Source: an uncultured Olsenella sp.
Lineage (GTDB): Bacteria; Actinomycetota; Coriobacteriia; Coriobacteriales; Atopobiaceae
Direction: 5' to 3'
Assembly (NCBI GenBank): GCA_959598545.1
Contig: CAUGFC010000117.1
Span: 1-5,160, forward strand
Length of the DNA stretch: 5,160 bases
The notes beneath the pieces are model-generated. The model saw nothing but the letters and a program-made list of their open reading frames with translations. It made no database searches and had not been told where the DNA came from. The translations under genes were made by a program, and so were the position numbers. Positions 1 to 5,065 of this stretch are shown piece after piece. How positions within the stretch are numbered: the stretch's first letter is position 1; each line of letters starts with the position of its first letter.

Positions 1-24
1 CGGCGGCTCACATTTGAGCCGCCG
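1..24 (-). terminator. Probable intrinsic terminator hairpin after the uracil permease gene
   Basis: The sequence shows a perfect inverted repeat: a 10-bp arm (1-10), a 4-nt loop CATT (11-14) and the matching arm (15-24). It lies 33 nt beyond the stop codon of the minus-strand uracil permease gene. The position and the GC-rich stem fit a rho-independent terminator. The U-tract it would need for leftward transcription lies outside the window, so that half is unseen. On the plus strand the hairpin is followed by CCCCGG, so it is not a plus-strand terminator. A weaker inverted repeat, CCCCGG (25-30) with CCGGGG (51-56), sits between it and the gene. Confidence 0.7.
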
Positions 25-57
25 CCCCGGACATACCAAGCTCTCCCCTGCCGGGGG

Positions 58-1320
58 CTAGGACTCCTTCGGCCTGGGCAGGACGAGGTTCATGAGGATG
101 CCCACGAGCGTGGAGGTGGCCATGCCCGGAAGCGTGTAGTCGCCGAGGGGAATGGAGATGCCCGACGTCTCCATGCCTACGCCCAGGATGATCACGACGG
201 AGGCGATCATCAGGTTGCGGTTGACGTCGAAGTCGACGCGGTTGGAGACGAGCATGCGCAGGCCGTTTGAGGCGATGAGACCGAAGAGCAGCAGGCTCAC
301 GCCGCCCATGACCGGGCTCGGGATCGACTGGATGAGCGCCGCCAGCTTGGGGCAGAAGCCGCCGACAACCAAGGCGAATCCGGCGGCATACCAGAAGATC
401 TGCGTCGAGTAGACGCGCGTGACGCTCATGACGCCGATGTTCTCGGCGTAGGTGGTCGTCGGGGGGCCTCCGAGGAAGCCGGAGATGACGGTGGAGATGC
501 CGTCGCCCGCCAGCGAGCGCGGGAGCATCTCGCGATAGTCCTTGCCGACGATCTCGCCGACGGCGAGGAGGTGGCCGATGTGCTCGATCACCACGACGAC
601 GGCGACAGGGGCCACCAGGGCGATGGCGCCCGGGTCGAAGCGGGGCATGGACACCTGCGGAAGGCCGACCCACGCCGCCTCCGCCACCGGGGCGAAGTCA
701 ACGAGGTCGAGCGCAAGCGAGACGAGGTAGCCGACGATGATGGCGAGAAGGACGGGCACGGTCCCGACGATGCCGCCCATGCTCGAGAAGACGACAGCCG
801 CTGCGAGTGTCATGAAGGCGACGATCGCGCCGGTGCCGTAGAAGACGCTCGCCCCGGCGTCGTCGGTCGTCATGAAGGCCATGTCTGCGGCCGTGGCGGC
901 CAGGCCGACGCCGATGACGACCATCACGGAGGCGACGAGCACGGGAGGCAGGAGCCGGTCGAGCCAGCCCGTTCCGACGAGCCGGATTATGCCTGAGACG
1001 GCGAGGAAGACGAGGCCGGCCACCACGACTCCAGACATGGCGGCGTCAAGGCCCTGCGTCGCGCCGACGGCGAGGATGGGACTGATGAAGGCGAAGGAGC
1101 TTCCAAGGTAGCTCGGAATCTTGTTCCTCGTGACGAGCAGGTAGCAGATCGTGCCGATGCCCGAGCACATGATGGCGACGTTGGGGTTGAGCCCGGTGAG
1201 GACGGGCACGAGCACCGTGGAGCCGAACATGCTCATCATGTGCTGGATGCCCAGCGGGATGGCACGACCCACGGAGACGCGGTCGTCGACGCCGATGACC
1301 TCACGCTCGTGTGCGCTCAT
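58..1320 (-). CDS. uraA: Uracil permease, UraA-type NCS2 transporter
   Basis: This 420-residue protein has the usual length of a 14-segment NCS2 (nucleobase/cation symporter-2) permease and should import uracil with protons across the cytoplasmic membrane. Residues 26-44 (QHMMSMFGSTVLVPVLTGL) closely match the UraA first-helix motif, including His27. The IEHIGH stretch at 245-250 supplies Glu246 and His250, matching Glu241 and His245 of E. coli UraA. YAENIGVMSVTR (291-302) contains the NCS2 signature, with Glu293 matching Glu290. These residues favour uracil over xanthine or urate. The ATG at 1320 is preceded by GGAAGGGAG with an 8-nt gap. It is the last gene of the leftward set, but a strong terminator lies only 33 nt upstream of its start, so its transcription is unclear. 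An alternative substrate such as xanthine is less likely. Confidence 0.93.
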   Translation of the reverse strand: MSAHEREVIGVDDRVSVGRAIPLGIQHMMSMFGSTVLVPVLTGLNPNVAIMCSGIGTICYLLVTRNKIPSYLGSSFAFISPILAVGATQGLDAAMSGVVVAGLVFLAVSGIIRLVGTGWLDRLLPPVLVASVMVVIGVGLAATAADMAFMTTDDAGASVFYGTGAIVAFMTLAAAVVFSSMGGIVGTVPVLLAIIVGYLVSLALDLVDFAPVAEAAWVGLPQVSMPRFDPGAIALVAPVAVVVVIEHIGHLLAVGEIVGKDYREMLPRSLAGDGISTVISGFLGGPPTTTYAENIGVMSVTRVYSTQIFWYAAGFALVVGGFCPKLAALIQSIPSPVMGGVSLLLFGLIASNGLRMLVSNRVDFDVNRNLMIASVVIILGVGMETSGISIPLGDYTLPGMATSTLVGILMNLVLPRPKES

Positions 1321-1353
1321 GTCTCACGCTCCCTTCCTGAGGATGCCGATATG

Positions 1354-1383
1354 AAAAAAACGCCCGGGCGACAGACCCGGGCG
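1354..1383 (-). terminator. Intrinsic terminator between the purine and uracil permease genes
   Basis: Read on the minus strand, a perfect 8-bp GC-only stem (1376-1383 pairing with 1361-1368) with a 7-nt loop (1369-1375) is followed at once by seven T residues (1360-1354). This is a textbook rho-independent terminator. It begins 11 nt after the stop codon of the purine permease gene. Only 33 nt separate the end of its T-run from the ATG of the uracil permease gene, too little for an ordinary promoter plus leader. Confidence 0.92.
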
Positions 1384-1394
1384 CGTCCGCGTCG

Positions 1395-2708
1395 CTAGAC
1401 GACGAGGAAGTACACCAGGAAGGCGAGCGCCGCGACCCACATGAGCGGCTTGACCTTCTTGAGCTGACCGGTCACCGCGGCGACGACGACGTAGGCGATG
1501 AAGCCGAAGCCGATGCCGTTGGAGATCGAGTAGGTCAGGGGCACACCGGCGACGATGAGGAACGCGGGCAGGCCCTCGAGGAGGTCGGACCAGTCGATCT
1601 CGGTGACCTCGCTCATCATCAGGTAGCCGACGAACACGAGCGCACCGCAGGTGGCGGCGGAACTGACCACGGAGATCAGCGGCGAGAAGAACGCGGCGAC
1701 GATGAAGAGGACGCCGGCGACCACCGAGGAGAGGCCGGTACGGCCGCCGTCAGCGGCGCCGGAGGCGGACTCGACGAAGGTGGTGATGGAGGAGGCGCCC
1801 ACGAGGCCGCCCACCGCCGCGGCGGCGGAGTCAACGATGAGGATGGGCTTGATGTCCTTGACGCGACCGTCATCCTCGAGGAACTCGCCCTGCTTGGCCA
1901 CCGCCATCGCGGTGCCCATGGTATCGAAGAAGTCGGACATCATGAGGGAGAAGGCAAAGACGAGCAGCGTGGGGTTAGTGACGACCTTGGCGATGCCCAT
2001 GACGCCCGACTCGTCGGTCAGGAAGGGCGCGCCGAAGGTGGAGAAGTCGAGGCCGGAGACGATGCCGGCGGGCATCTGGGTGACGCCGAGGGGGATGCCG
2101 GCGACGACGGCGATGATGATGCCGAGGAGCAGGGAGCCCTTGACGTTCATGGCGTAGAGCACGATCGTCACGACGAGTGAGATCAGGCCGACGAGGAAGG
2201 TCGGGCTGAAGACGTCGCCGAGGGCGACCATCGTGGACTCGTCGGCAACGATGATGCCGGCGTCGGCGAGGCCGATCATGGCGATGAAGAGACCCAGGCC
2301 GACGGAGATCGCGTGGCGCAGAGACACCGGGATGGCGTCCATGATCGCCTCGCGCAGGCCGCAGAGGACGAGGATGAGAATCGCGACGCCCTCGATGAAG
2401 ATGACGGCGGAGGCGGCGTGCCAGTCGCCGCCGGCGATCGAGGCGAGCGTGAAGGCGAAGACCGCATTGACGCCCATGCCGGAGGCACAGGCGAGCGGGC
2501 GGTTGGCGATGAGGCCCATGAGAATGGTCATGATGCCCGCGCCGAGGCAGGTCGCGGTCACCGCTGCGGTGGCCGGAATGCCCGCGGACGTGAGGAGCGA
2601 GGGGTTCACCGCGATGATGTACGCCATCGCGAGGAAGGTCGTCAGGCCGGCACGAACCTCCTGGCCGACGCTGGAGCCCCTCTCACCTGCCTTGAAGAAT
2701 GATTCCAT
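1395..2708 (-). CDS. Purine permease of the AzgA/PbuG group (NCS2 superfamily)
   Basis: This 437-residue multi-pass membrane protein should be a proton-coupled importer of guanine, hypoxanthine or adenine. The family motifs are present in order: TTFLAMAYIIAVNP (23-36), ASGMGVNAVFAFT (75-87), SDFFDTMGTAMAVA (258-271), then FVESASGAADGGRTG (311-325). These separate it from the UraA branch, which it does not resemble closely. The start is set at ATG 2708: GAAAGGG (2724-2718) lies 9 nt before it. An upstream in-frame TTG at 2726 would place the Shine-Dalgarno inside the coding region. The gene follows dut by 72 nt in the same direction with no convincing promoter, so co-transcription with dut is likely. 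It ends just before a strong terminator. Exact purine preference cannot be read from the sequence; PbuG, PbuO and AzgA are all possible names. Confidence 0.92.
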   Translation of the reverse strand: MESFFKAGERGSSVGQEVRAGLTTFLAMAYIIAVNPSLLTSAGIPATAAVTATCLGAGIMTILMGLIANRPLACASGMGVNAVFAFTLASIAGGDWHAASAVIFIEGVAILILVLCGLREAIMDAIPVSLRHAISVGLGLFIAMIGLADAGIIVADESTMVALGDVFSPTFLVGLISLVVTIVLYAMNVKGSLLLGIIIAVVAGIPLGVTQMPAGIVSGLDFSTFGAPFLTDESGVMGIAKVVTNPTLLVFAFSLMMSDFFDTMGTAMAVAKQGEFLEDDGRVKDIKPILIVDSAAAAVGGLVGASSITTFVESASGAADGGRTGLSSVVAGVLFIVAAFFSPLISVVSSAATCGALVFVGYLMMSEVTEIDWSDLLEGLPAFLIVAGVPLTYSISNGIGFGFIAYVVVAAVTGQLKKVKPLMWVAALAFLVYFLVV

Positions 2709-2717
2709 GTAACACAT

Positions 2718-2724
2718 CCCTTTC
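2718..2724 (-). promoter_or_regulatory. Ribosome binding site of the purine permease gene
   Basis: GAAAGGG on the minus strand lies 9 nt upstream of the ATG at 2708. It fixes the start at this ATG rather than at the TTG at 2726, whose coding frame would contain the site. Confidence 0.75.
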
Positions 2725-2749
2725 AAATTGCCACGTACACTGTTGCCCT

Positions 2750-2770
2750 GCCCGAGCCGCTGGCGCGGGC
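2750..2770 (-). repeat. Intergenic hairpin between dut and the purine permease gene
   Basis: The 21-nt element folds as a 5-bp GC stem (GCCCG/CGGGC), one C-T mismatch, a 3-bp stem (GCC/GGC) and a 3-nt loop. It lies 10 nt after the dut stop codon and 41 nt before the next start codon. No T-run follows, so it is not a standard intrinsic terminator. It could be an RNA-stabilising or processing hairpin, or a leaky terminator; the sequence does not decide. Confidence 0.5.
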
Positions 2771-2780
2771 GTGAAGCCGA

Positions 2781-3227
2781 TCAGACGCCGCTTGAGCCGA
2801 AGCCGCCGGCACCGCGGTCCGTCTCGTCGAGCTCGTCGACCTCGACGAGGCTCACCTGGGGAACCCTCTGGATGACGAGCTGGGCGATGCGCTCGCCGCG
2901 CTCGATGCGAATGGGCTCGGCGTCGTCGAGGTTGACGGCGCAGACCTTGAGCTCGCCGCGGTAGTGCGCGTCGACGAGGCCCGGGGTGTTCGCCATGGAG
3001 AGGCCGCGCTTGAGGGCGAGTCCGCTCCTGGGCTGCACGAAGCCGGCGTAGCCCTCGGGGATGGCGACCGCGAGCCCGGTGGAGATCAGCCGGCGCTCGT
3101 GGGGGGCGAGGGTGACGTCCTCGTTCGCCCTCAGGTCGAGGCCCGCGTCGCCCTCGTAGGCGTAGGTGGGAAGCTCGACGGAGGGGTCGAGGCGCTTGAT
3201 GGGCAGCTCTATGCGGTCATCAGTCAT
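2781..3227 (-). CDS. dut: Trimeric dUTPase (deoxyuridine triphosphate nucleotidohydrolase)
   Basis: This 148-residue cytoplasmic enzyme hydrolyses dUTP to dUMP and pyrophosphate, which keeps uracil out of DNA and supplies dUMP for dTMP synthesis. All five motifs of the homotrimeric family are present: I, AGLDLRA (28-34); II, PRSGLALK (66-73); III, TPGLVDAHYRGELKV (81-95) with the catalytic Asp86 and the Tyr89 that excludes ribose; IV, RGERIAQLVI (110-119); V, the glycine-rich DRGAGGFGSSG (137-147) that closes over the phosphates. Length is normal and the gene is intact. The start codon overlaps the nrdR stop by 8 nt (ATGACTGA), with GAGGAG 5 nt upstream inside nrdR, so the two are probably translationally coupled. 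Pairing with nrdR puts it with dNTP-pool control. Confidence 0.97.
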   Translation of the reverse strand: MTDDRIELPIKRLDPSVELPTYAYEGDAGLDLRANEDVTLAPHERRLISTGLAVAIPEGYAGFVQPRSGLALKRGLSMANTPGLVDAHYRGELKVCAVNLDDAEPIRIERGERIAQLVIQRVPQVSLVEVDELDETDRGAGGFGSSGV

Positions 3228-3669
3228 TGAGACTCCTCAGCTCCTCGCTGAACTCGTCAACGTCCTTGAAGTCGCGGTACACGGAGGCGAACCTGACGTA
3301 GGCTACCTTGTCGATGGAGATGAGGCGCTTGAGCACCATGCTGCCGACGTCGACGGAGGAGACCTCAAGGGTCCCGCCGTCGCGCAGGCTGGCCTCGACG
3401 TCGTCGATGAGGCCCGTGAGGGTGGAGATGGGGATGTCGCGCTTCACCGTGGCCGTGAGAAGGCCCCTCAGGAGCTTCTGCCGGTCGAACGGCTCCTTGT
3501 GACCGTCTCGCTTGACGACGACGATCGGCATCTCCTCGCAGCGCTCGTACGTCGTGAAGCGGAAGCCACATCCCGCGCACTCGCGGCGACGACGTATCGC
3601 ATCGTTGTTCTCCGAGGGACGAGAGTCAACGACCTTGGACTCCTCGCAGCCGCATCTGGGACAGCGCAT
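3220..3669 (-). CDS. nrdR: Transcriptional repressor NrdR of ribonucleotide reductase genes
   Basis: This 149-residue protein has the standard NrdR length and layout. The N-terminal zinc ribbon uses Cys3 and Cys6 (MRCPRC) and Cys31 and Cys34 (CAGC), with the conserved VVDSR (13-17) and IRRRREC (25-31). An ATP-cone domain follows (about 49-139), containing VVKRDGHKEPFDRQKL. In the known family the cone senses ATP/dATP and the zinc domain binds NrdR boxes upstream of nrd operons. The start is ATG 3669, preceded by GGAGGAGG at 4 nt; a GTG 30 nt upstream is in frame but places the Shine-Dalgarno within the coding region. No ribonucleotide reductase gene is in the window and no clear NrdR box was found. 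The gene follows the LysM gene by 116 nt and overlaps dut by 8 nt. Confidence 0.97.
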   Translation of the reverse strand: MRCPRCGCEESKVVDSRPSENNDAIRRRRECAGCGFRFTTYERCEEMPIVVVKRDGHKEPFDRQKLLRGLLTATVKRDIPISTLTGLIDDVEASLRDGGTLEVSSVDVGSMVLKRLISIDKVAYVRFASVYRDFKDVDEFSEELRSLND

Positions 3670-3673
3670 CGAA

Positions 3674-3681
3674 CCTCCTCC
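3674..3681 (-). promoter_or_regulatory. Ribosome binding site of nrdR
   Basis: GGAGGAGG on the minus strand ends 4 nt before the ATG at 3669. It is a near-perfect anti-16S match and decides this start over the in-frame GTG at 3699. Confidence 0.85.
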
Positions 3682-3720
3682 GCAATTTGCAGAGGACACG
3701 GTATCACAAAACGCACAAAT

Positions 3721-3733
3721 TTGCCTTCGGCAA
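3721..3733 (-). repeat. Small hairpin in the LysM gene-nrdR gap
   Basis: On the minus strand TTGCC-GAA-GGCAA forms a perfect 5-bp stem with a 3-nt loop, followed by a T-rich but interrupted stretch. It lies 53 nt beyond the LysM gene stop and about 50 nt before the nrdR start. It could be a weak terminator of the LysM transcript or a regulatory fold. The stem is short and the T-tract broken, so full termination is unlikely. The 116-nt gap holds no promoter I would call with confidence. Confidence 0.35.
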
Positions 3734-3785
3734 CCGCGTTGGTAACCATTTGGAAAGACCGCGCGTCGTATGAGGCGGCTTGTGG

Positions 3786-4226
3786 TTATCCCAGGACGGC
3801 CGAGGGGACCACGAGGCTCTGGCCGGCGACGAGGGCGGCATCGGTGCCGTTCCTCTCGGTGATCCAGGTGACGATGTCGCGCGTGGGAACGTCGTCCACG
3901 CCGAGCGACTCGGCGATGCCCCAGAGCGTGTCTCCGTCGTCGACGATGACCGTGCGCTCAGGCAGCTGGTCGAGGGTCTGGGTGCGCCTGGCCGCGCCGA
4001 GGGCGTCCGCGACGAGGCTCGCGATGCACAGCGAGGCGATGACGAGCGTGCAGCAGAGCGCGGCGCAGACGCGCTGACCGAGGCTCGGGCGCACGGGACG
4101 CTCCGCTCGACGGCAGGCCTCATGGGAGAGCCCGCCCTCGATGAGGACGAGATGGGGGCGCGTACGGGTCTCGAGGGCGGCGGTGCCGTCATAGGCCTGC
4201 GCGGCGATCATGGAGCTTGCGGTCAT
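3786..4226 (-). CDS. LysM-domain membrane protein, probable SOS cell-division suppressor (ChiZ/DivS/YneA-like)
   Basis: This 146-residue protein has a cytoplasmic N-terminus (1-52), one membrane segment (about 53-77) and an extracytoplasmic C-terminal LysM domain (about 92-142) with the family core DGDTLWGIAESLGV and the closing GQSLVVP. LysM domains bind peptidoglycan. The layout resembles B. subtilis YneA and mycobacterial Rv2719c (ChiZ), which sit divergent from lexA and block division after DNA damage. C. glutamicum DivS occupies the same place, in front of nrdR. Function is inferred from position and architecture; no separate catalytic domain is visible, so peptidoglycan hydrolysis is not supported. 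The ATG at 4226 has AAAGGGG 6 nt upstream; a TTG at 4283 is in frame but lacks a comparable site. A perfect -35 (TTGACA) promoter with an internal SOS-like box lies upstream, so LexA repression is likely. The closing residues at 144-146 show no known signal. Confidence 0.85.
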   Translation of the reverse strand: MTASSMIAAQAYDGTAALETRTRPHLVLIEGGLSHEACRRAERPVRPSLGQRVCAALCCTLVIASLCIASLVADALGAARRTQTLDQLPERTVIVDDGDTLWGIAESLGVDDVPTRDIVTWITERNGTDAALVAGQSLVVPSAVLG

Positions 4227-4232
4227 CTCTGT

Positions 4233-4239
4233 CCCCTTT
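4233..4239 (-). promoter_or_regulatory. Ribosome binding site of the LysM protein gene
   Basis: AAAGGGG on the minus strand, 6 nt before the ATG at 4226, selects this start over the in-frame TTG at 4283. Confidence 0.75.
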
Positions 4240-4290
4240 CTCTTCTGGTCTGGGTCAGTTATACCGACCGGGGCGGACAACAATTGGCCC

Positions 4291-4320
4291 TTGCAAACCA
4301 GAACGTCTGTACCCTATTAT
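4291..4320 (+). promoter_or_regulatory. lexA promoter P1
   Basis: TTGCAA (4291-4296) as -35 and TATTAT (4315-4320) as -10 are separated by 18 nt, a good match to the housekeeping sigma consensus. Transcription would start near 4327, giving a leader of about 90 nt before lexA. The spacer contains an SOS-like box (4301-4312). The -10 is the same A/T block used by the opposite promoter. Confidence 0.75.
4301..4312 (-). promoter_or_regulatory. SOS box 1 (LexA operator candidate) in the lexA P1 spacer
   Basis: On the minus strand the site reads GTACAGACGTTC. It fits the Gram-positive/actinobacterial LexA core GAACRNRYGTTC with one mismatch (GTAC for GAAC). It lies between the lexA -35 and -10 and also over the expected start point of the opposite promoter, so a bound LexA dimer would block both. 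Confidence 0.72.
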
Positions 4321-4343
4321 GTGAGTACAGATGTTCGTGTCAA
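4316..4343 (-). promoter_or_regulatory. Promoter of the LysM protein gene
   Basis: Read leftward, a perfect -35 TTGACA (4343-4338) and CATAAT (4321-4316, five of six consensus bases) are separated by 16 nt. Transcription would start near 4309, about 80 nt before the LysM gene ATG. The spacer contains an SOS-like box (4325-4336), the expected design for a strong promoter held off by LexA. Confidence 0.8.
4325..4336 (+). promoter_or_regulatory. SOS box 2 (LexA operator candidate) in the LysM gene promoter spacer
   Basis: GTACAGATGTTC, followed by G, matches the LexA core GAACRNRYGTTC with one mismatch. It is an inverted copy of box 1 (11 of 12 bases), with box centres 24 bp apart. It lies between the -35 and -10 of the leftward promoter and covers the expected lexA P1 start point. 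Confidence 0.78.
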
Positions 4344-4353
4344 GAGAATTTTA

Positions 4354-4365
4354 GAACAAATGTTT
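4354..4365 (+). promoter_or_regulatory. SOS box 3 (LexA operator candidate) upstream of lexA
   Basis: GAACAAATGTTT, followed by G, matches GAACRNRYGTTC with one mismatch at the last position. It lies 53 bp before the lexA start, centred 29 bp from box 2. It overlaps the -35 of a possible second lexA promoter and lies just upstream of the leftward promoter's -35. Confidence 0.72.
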
Positions 4366-4392
4366 GCGCCCGGTAGCCGGGTGTCGTAGTAT
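4364..4392 (+). promoter_or_regulatory. Possible second lexA promoter P2
   Basis: TTGCGC (4364-4369) and TAGTAT (4387-4392) are spaced by 17 nt; the match is three of six at -35 and four of six at -10. The -35 overlaps SOS box 3, which supports a role. A perfect 5-bp inverted repeat, CCCGG-TAG-CCGGG (4369-4381), lies in the spacer. The expected start near 4399 would give a very short leader that still includes the ribosome binding site. Confidence 0.4.
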
Positions 4393-4405
4393 GGGACCAA
4401 GGACA

Positions 4406-4412
4406 AGGGAGG
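4406..4412 (+). promoter_or_regulatory. Ribosome binding site of lexA
   Basis: AGGGAGG lies 5 nt before the ATG at 4418. It fixes this start rather than the upstream in-frame TTG (4364) or ATG (4391), which lie in the promoter/operator region. Confidence 0.88.
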
Positions 4413-4417
4413 CACCC

Positions 4418-5065
4418 ATGGCAAAGGGAAAGCTCGGCAAGCGGCAGCTGGCCATCTATGACTTCATCCGCTCCTACTCGGACGAGCACGGCTACCCGCC
4501 CTCAGTGAGGGAGATCGGTTCCGCCGTGGGTCTCGCCTCACCCTCCACCGTCCACATGCACCTCAAGGTCCTCGAGGAGCAGGGGCTCATCAAGCGCGAC
4601 TCCAAGAAGCCGCGCACGATCGAGGTCATGGGCAAGCAGGAGGAGCCCGCCTCCGATCTCGCCAGCGTCTCGCAGGGCCTCAACGACAACGTCATCCGCC
4701 TCCCCCTCGTCGGCCGCGTGGCCGCCGGCGTCCCCATCCTCGCGGAGCAGAACGTGGAGGAGACGCTCGCCCTGCCCACCTCGATCGTGGGCGACGCAAG
4801 CTCCTTCATACTGCGCGTGAGGGGCGAGTCCATGGTCAACGCCGGCATATTCGATGGTGACTACATCGTTGTCAAGGAGCAGCAGGACGCGCATGACGGA
4901 GAGATCGTCGTCGCCCTCATTGACGACTCTGCCACGGTCAAGACCTTCTATCGCGAGAAGGACCGCGTGCGCCTCCAGCCCGAGAACGACACCATGGCCC
5001 CGATCTACGTGGAGAACCCCGTCATCCTCGGGCGCGTCACCGCCCTCATCCGCTCCGTCTCATGA
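4418..5065 (+). CDS. lexA: LexA repressor, SOS response regulator
   Basis: This 215-residue protein is a full-length LexA. The N-terminal winged helix-turn-helix (about 1-70) includes GYPPSVREIGSAVGLASPST (25-44) and the second-helix region HMHLKVLEEQGLI. The C-terminal S24 autoprotease domain (about 95-213) carries the Ala103-Gly104 cleavage bond in GRVAAGVPILA, the nucleophile Ser138 in RGESM and the general base Lys175 in TVKTF. The distances between these three sites (34 and 37 residues) equal those in E. coli LexA (85-119-156). RecA-stimulated self-cleavage and derepression of damage genes are expected from the family. Three SOS-like boxes upstream suggest autoregulation. The ATG at 4418 is chosen because of AGGGAGG 5 nt upstream. 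Its stop codon overlaps the next gene's start (ATGA). Confidence 0.98.
   Translation: MAKGKLGKRQLAIYDFIRSYSDEHGYPPSVREIGSAVGLASPSTVHMHLKVLEEQGLIKRDSKKPRTIEVMGKQEEPASDLASVSQGLNDNVIRLPLVGRVAAGVPILAEQNVEETLALPTSIVGDASSFILRVRGESMVNAGIFDGDYIVVKEQQDAHDGEIVVALIDDSATVKTFYREKDRVRLQPENDTMAPIYVENPVILGRVTALIRSVS

Noticed and set aside
2709..2726. TTG start of the purine permease at 2726
   Set aside because: The GAAAGGG Shine-Dalgarno falls inside this extension, and ATG 2708 is well spaced from it.
2709..2780. Purine riboswitch upstream of the purine permease gene
   Set aside because: The 72-nt gap is too short for the three-helix aptamer plus expression platform, and no conserved junction sequence is visible.
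3670..3699. GTG start of nrdR at 3699
   Set aside because: The ten added residues are encoded by the ribosome binding site region, and the NrdR family begins at the MRCP zinc motif.
3670..3785. NrdR box upstream of nrdR (autoregulation)
   Set aside because: The best stretch, around 3695-3710, matches fewer than half the positions of the 16-bp consensus and has no properly spaced partner.
3166..4077. A 303-codon plus-strand open frame running opposite nrdR and most of the LysM gene
   Set aside because: It has no Shine-Dalgarno or recognisable domain and lies antisense to two well-supported genes. Long antisense frames are common in high-GC DNA.
4364..4417. Extended N-terminus of LexA from TTG at 4364
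   Set aside because: This stretch contains the operator/promoter candidates and the Shine-Dalgarno; the residues added do not resemble LexA, whose N-terminus fits well from the ATG at 4418.
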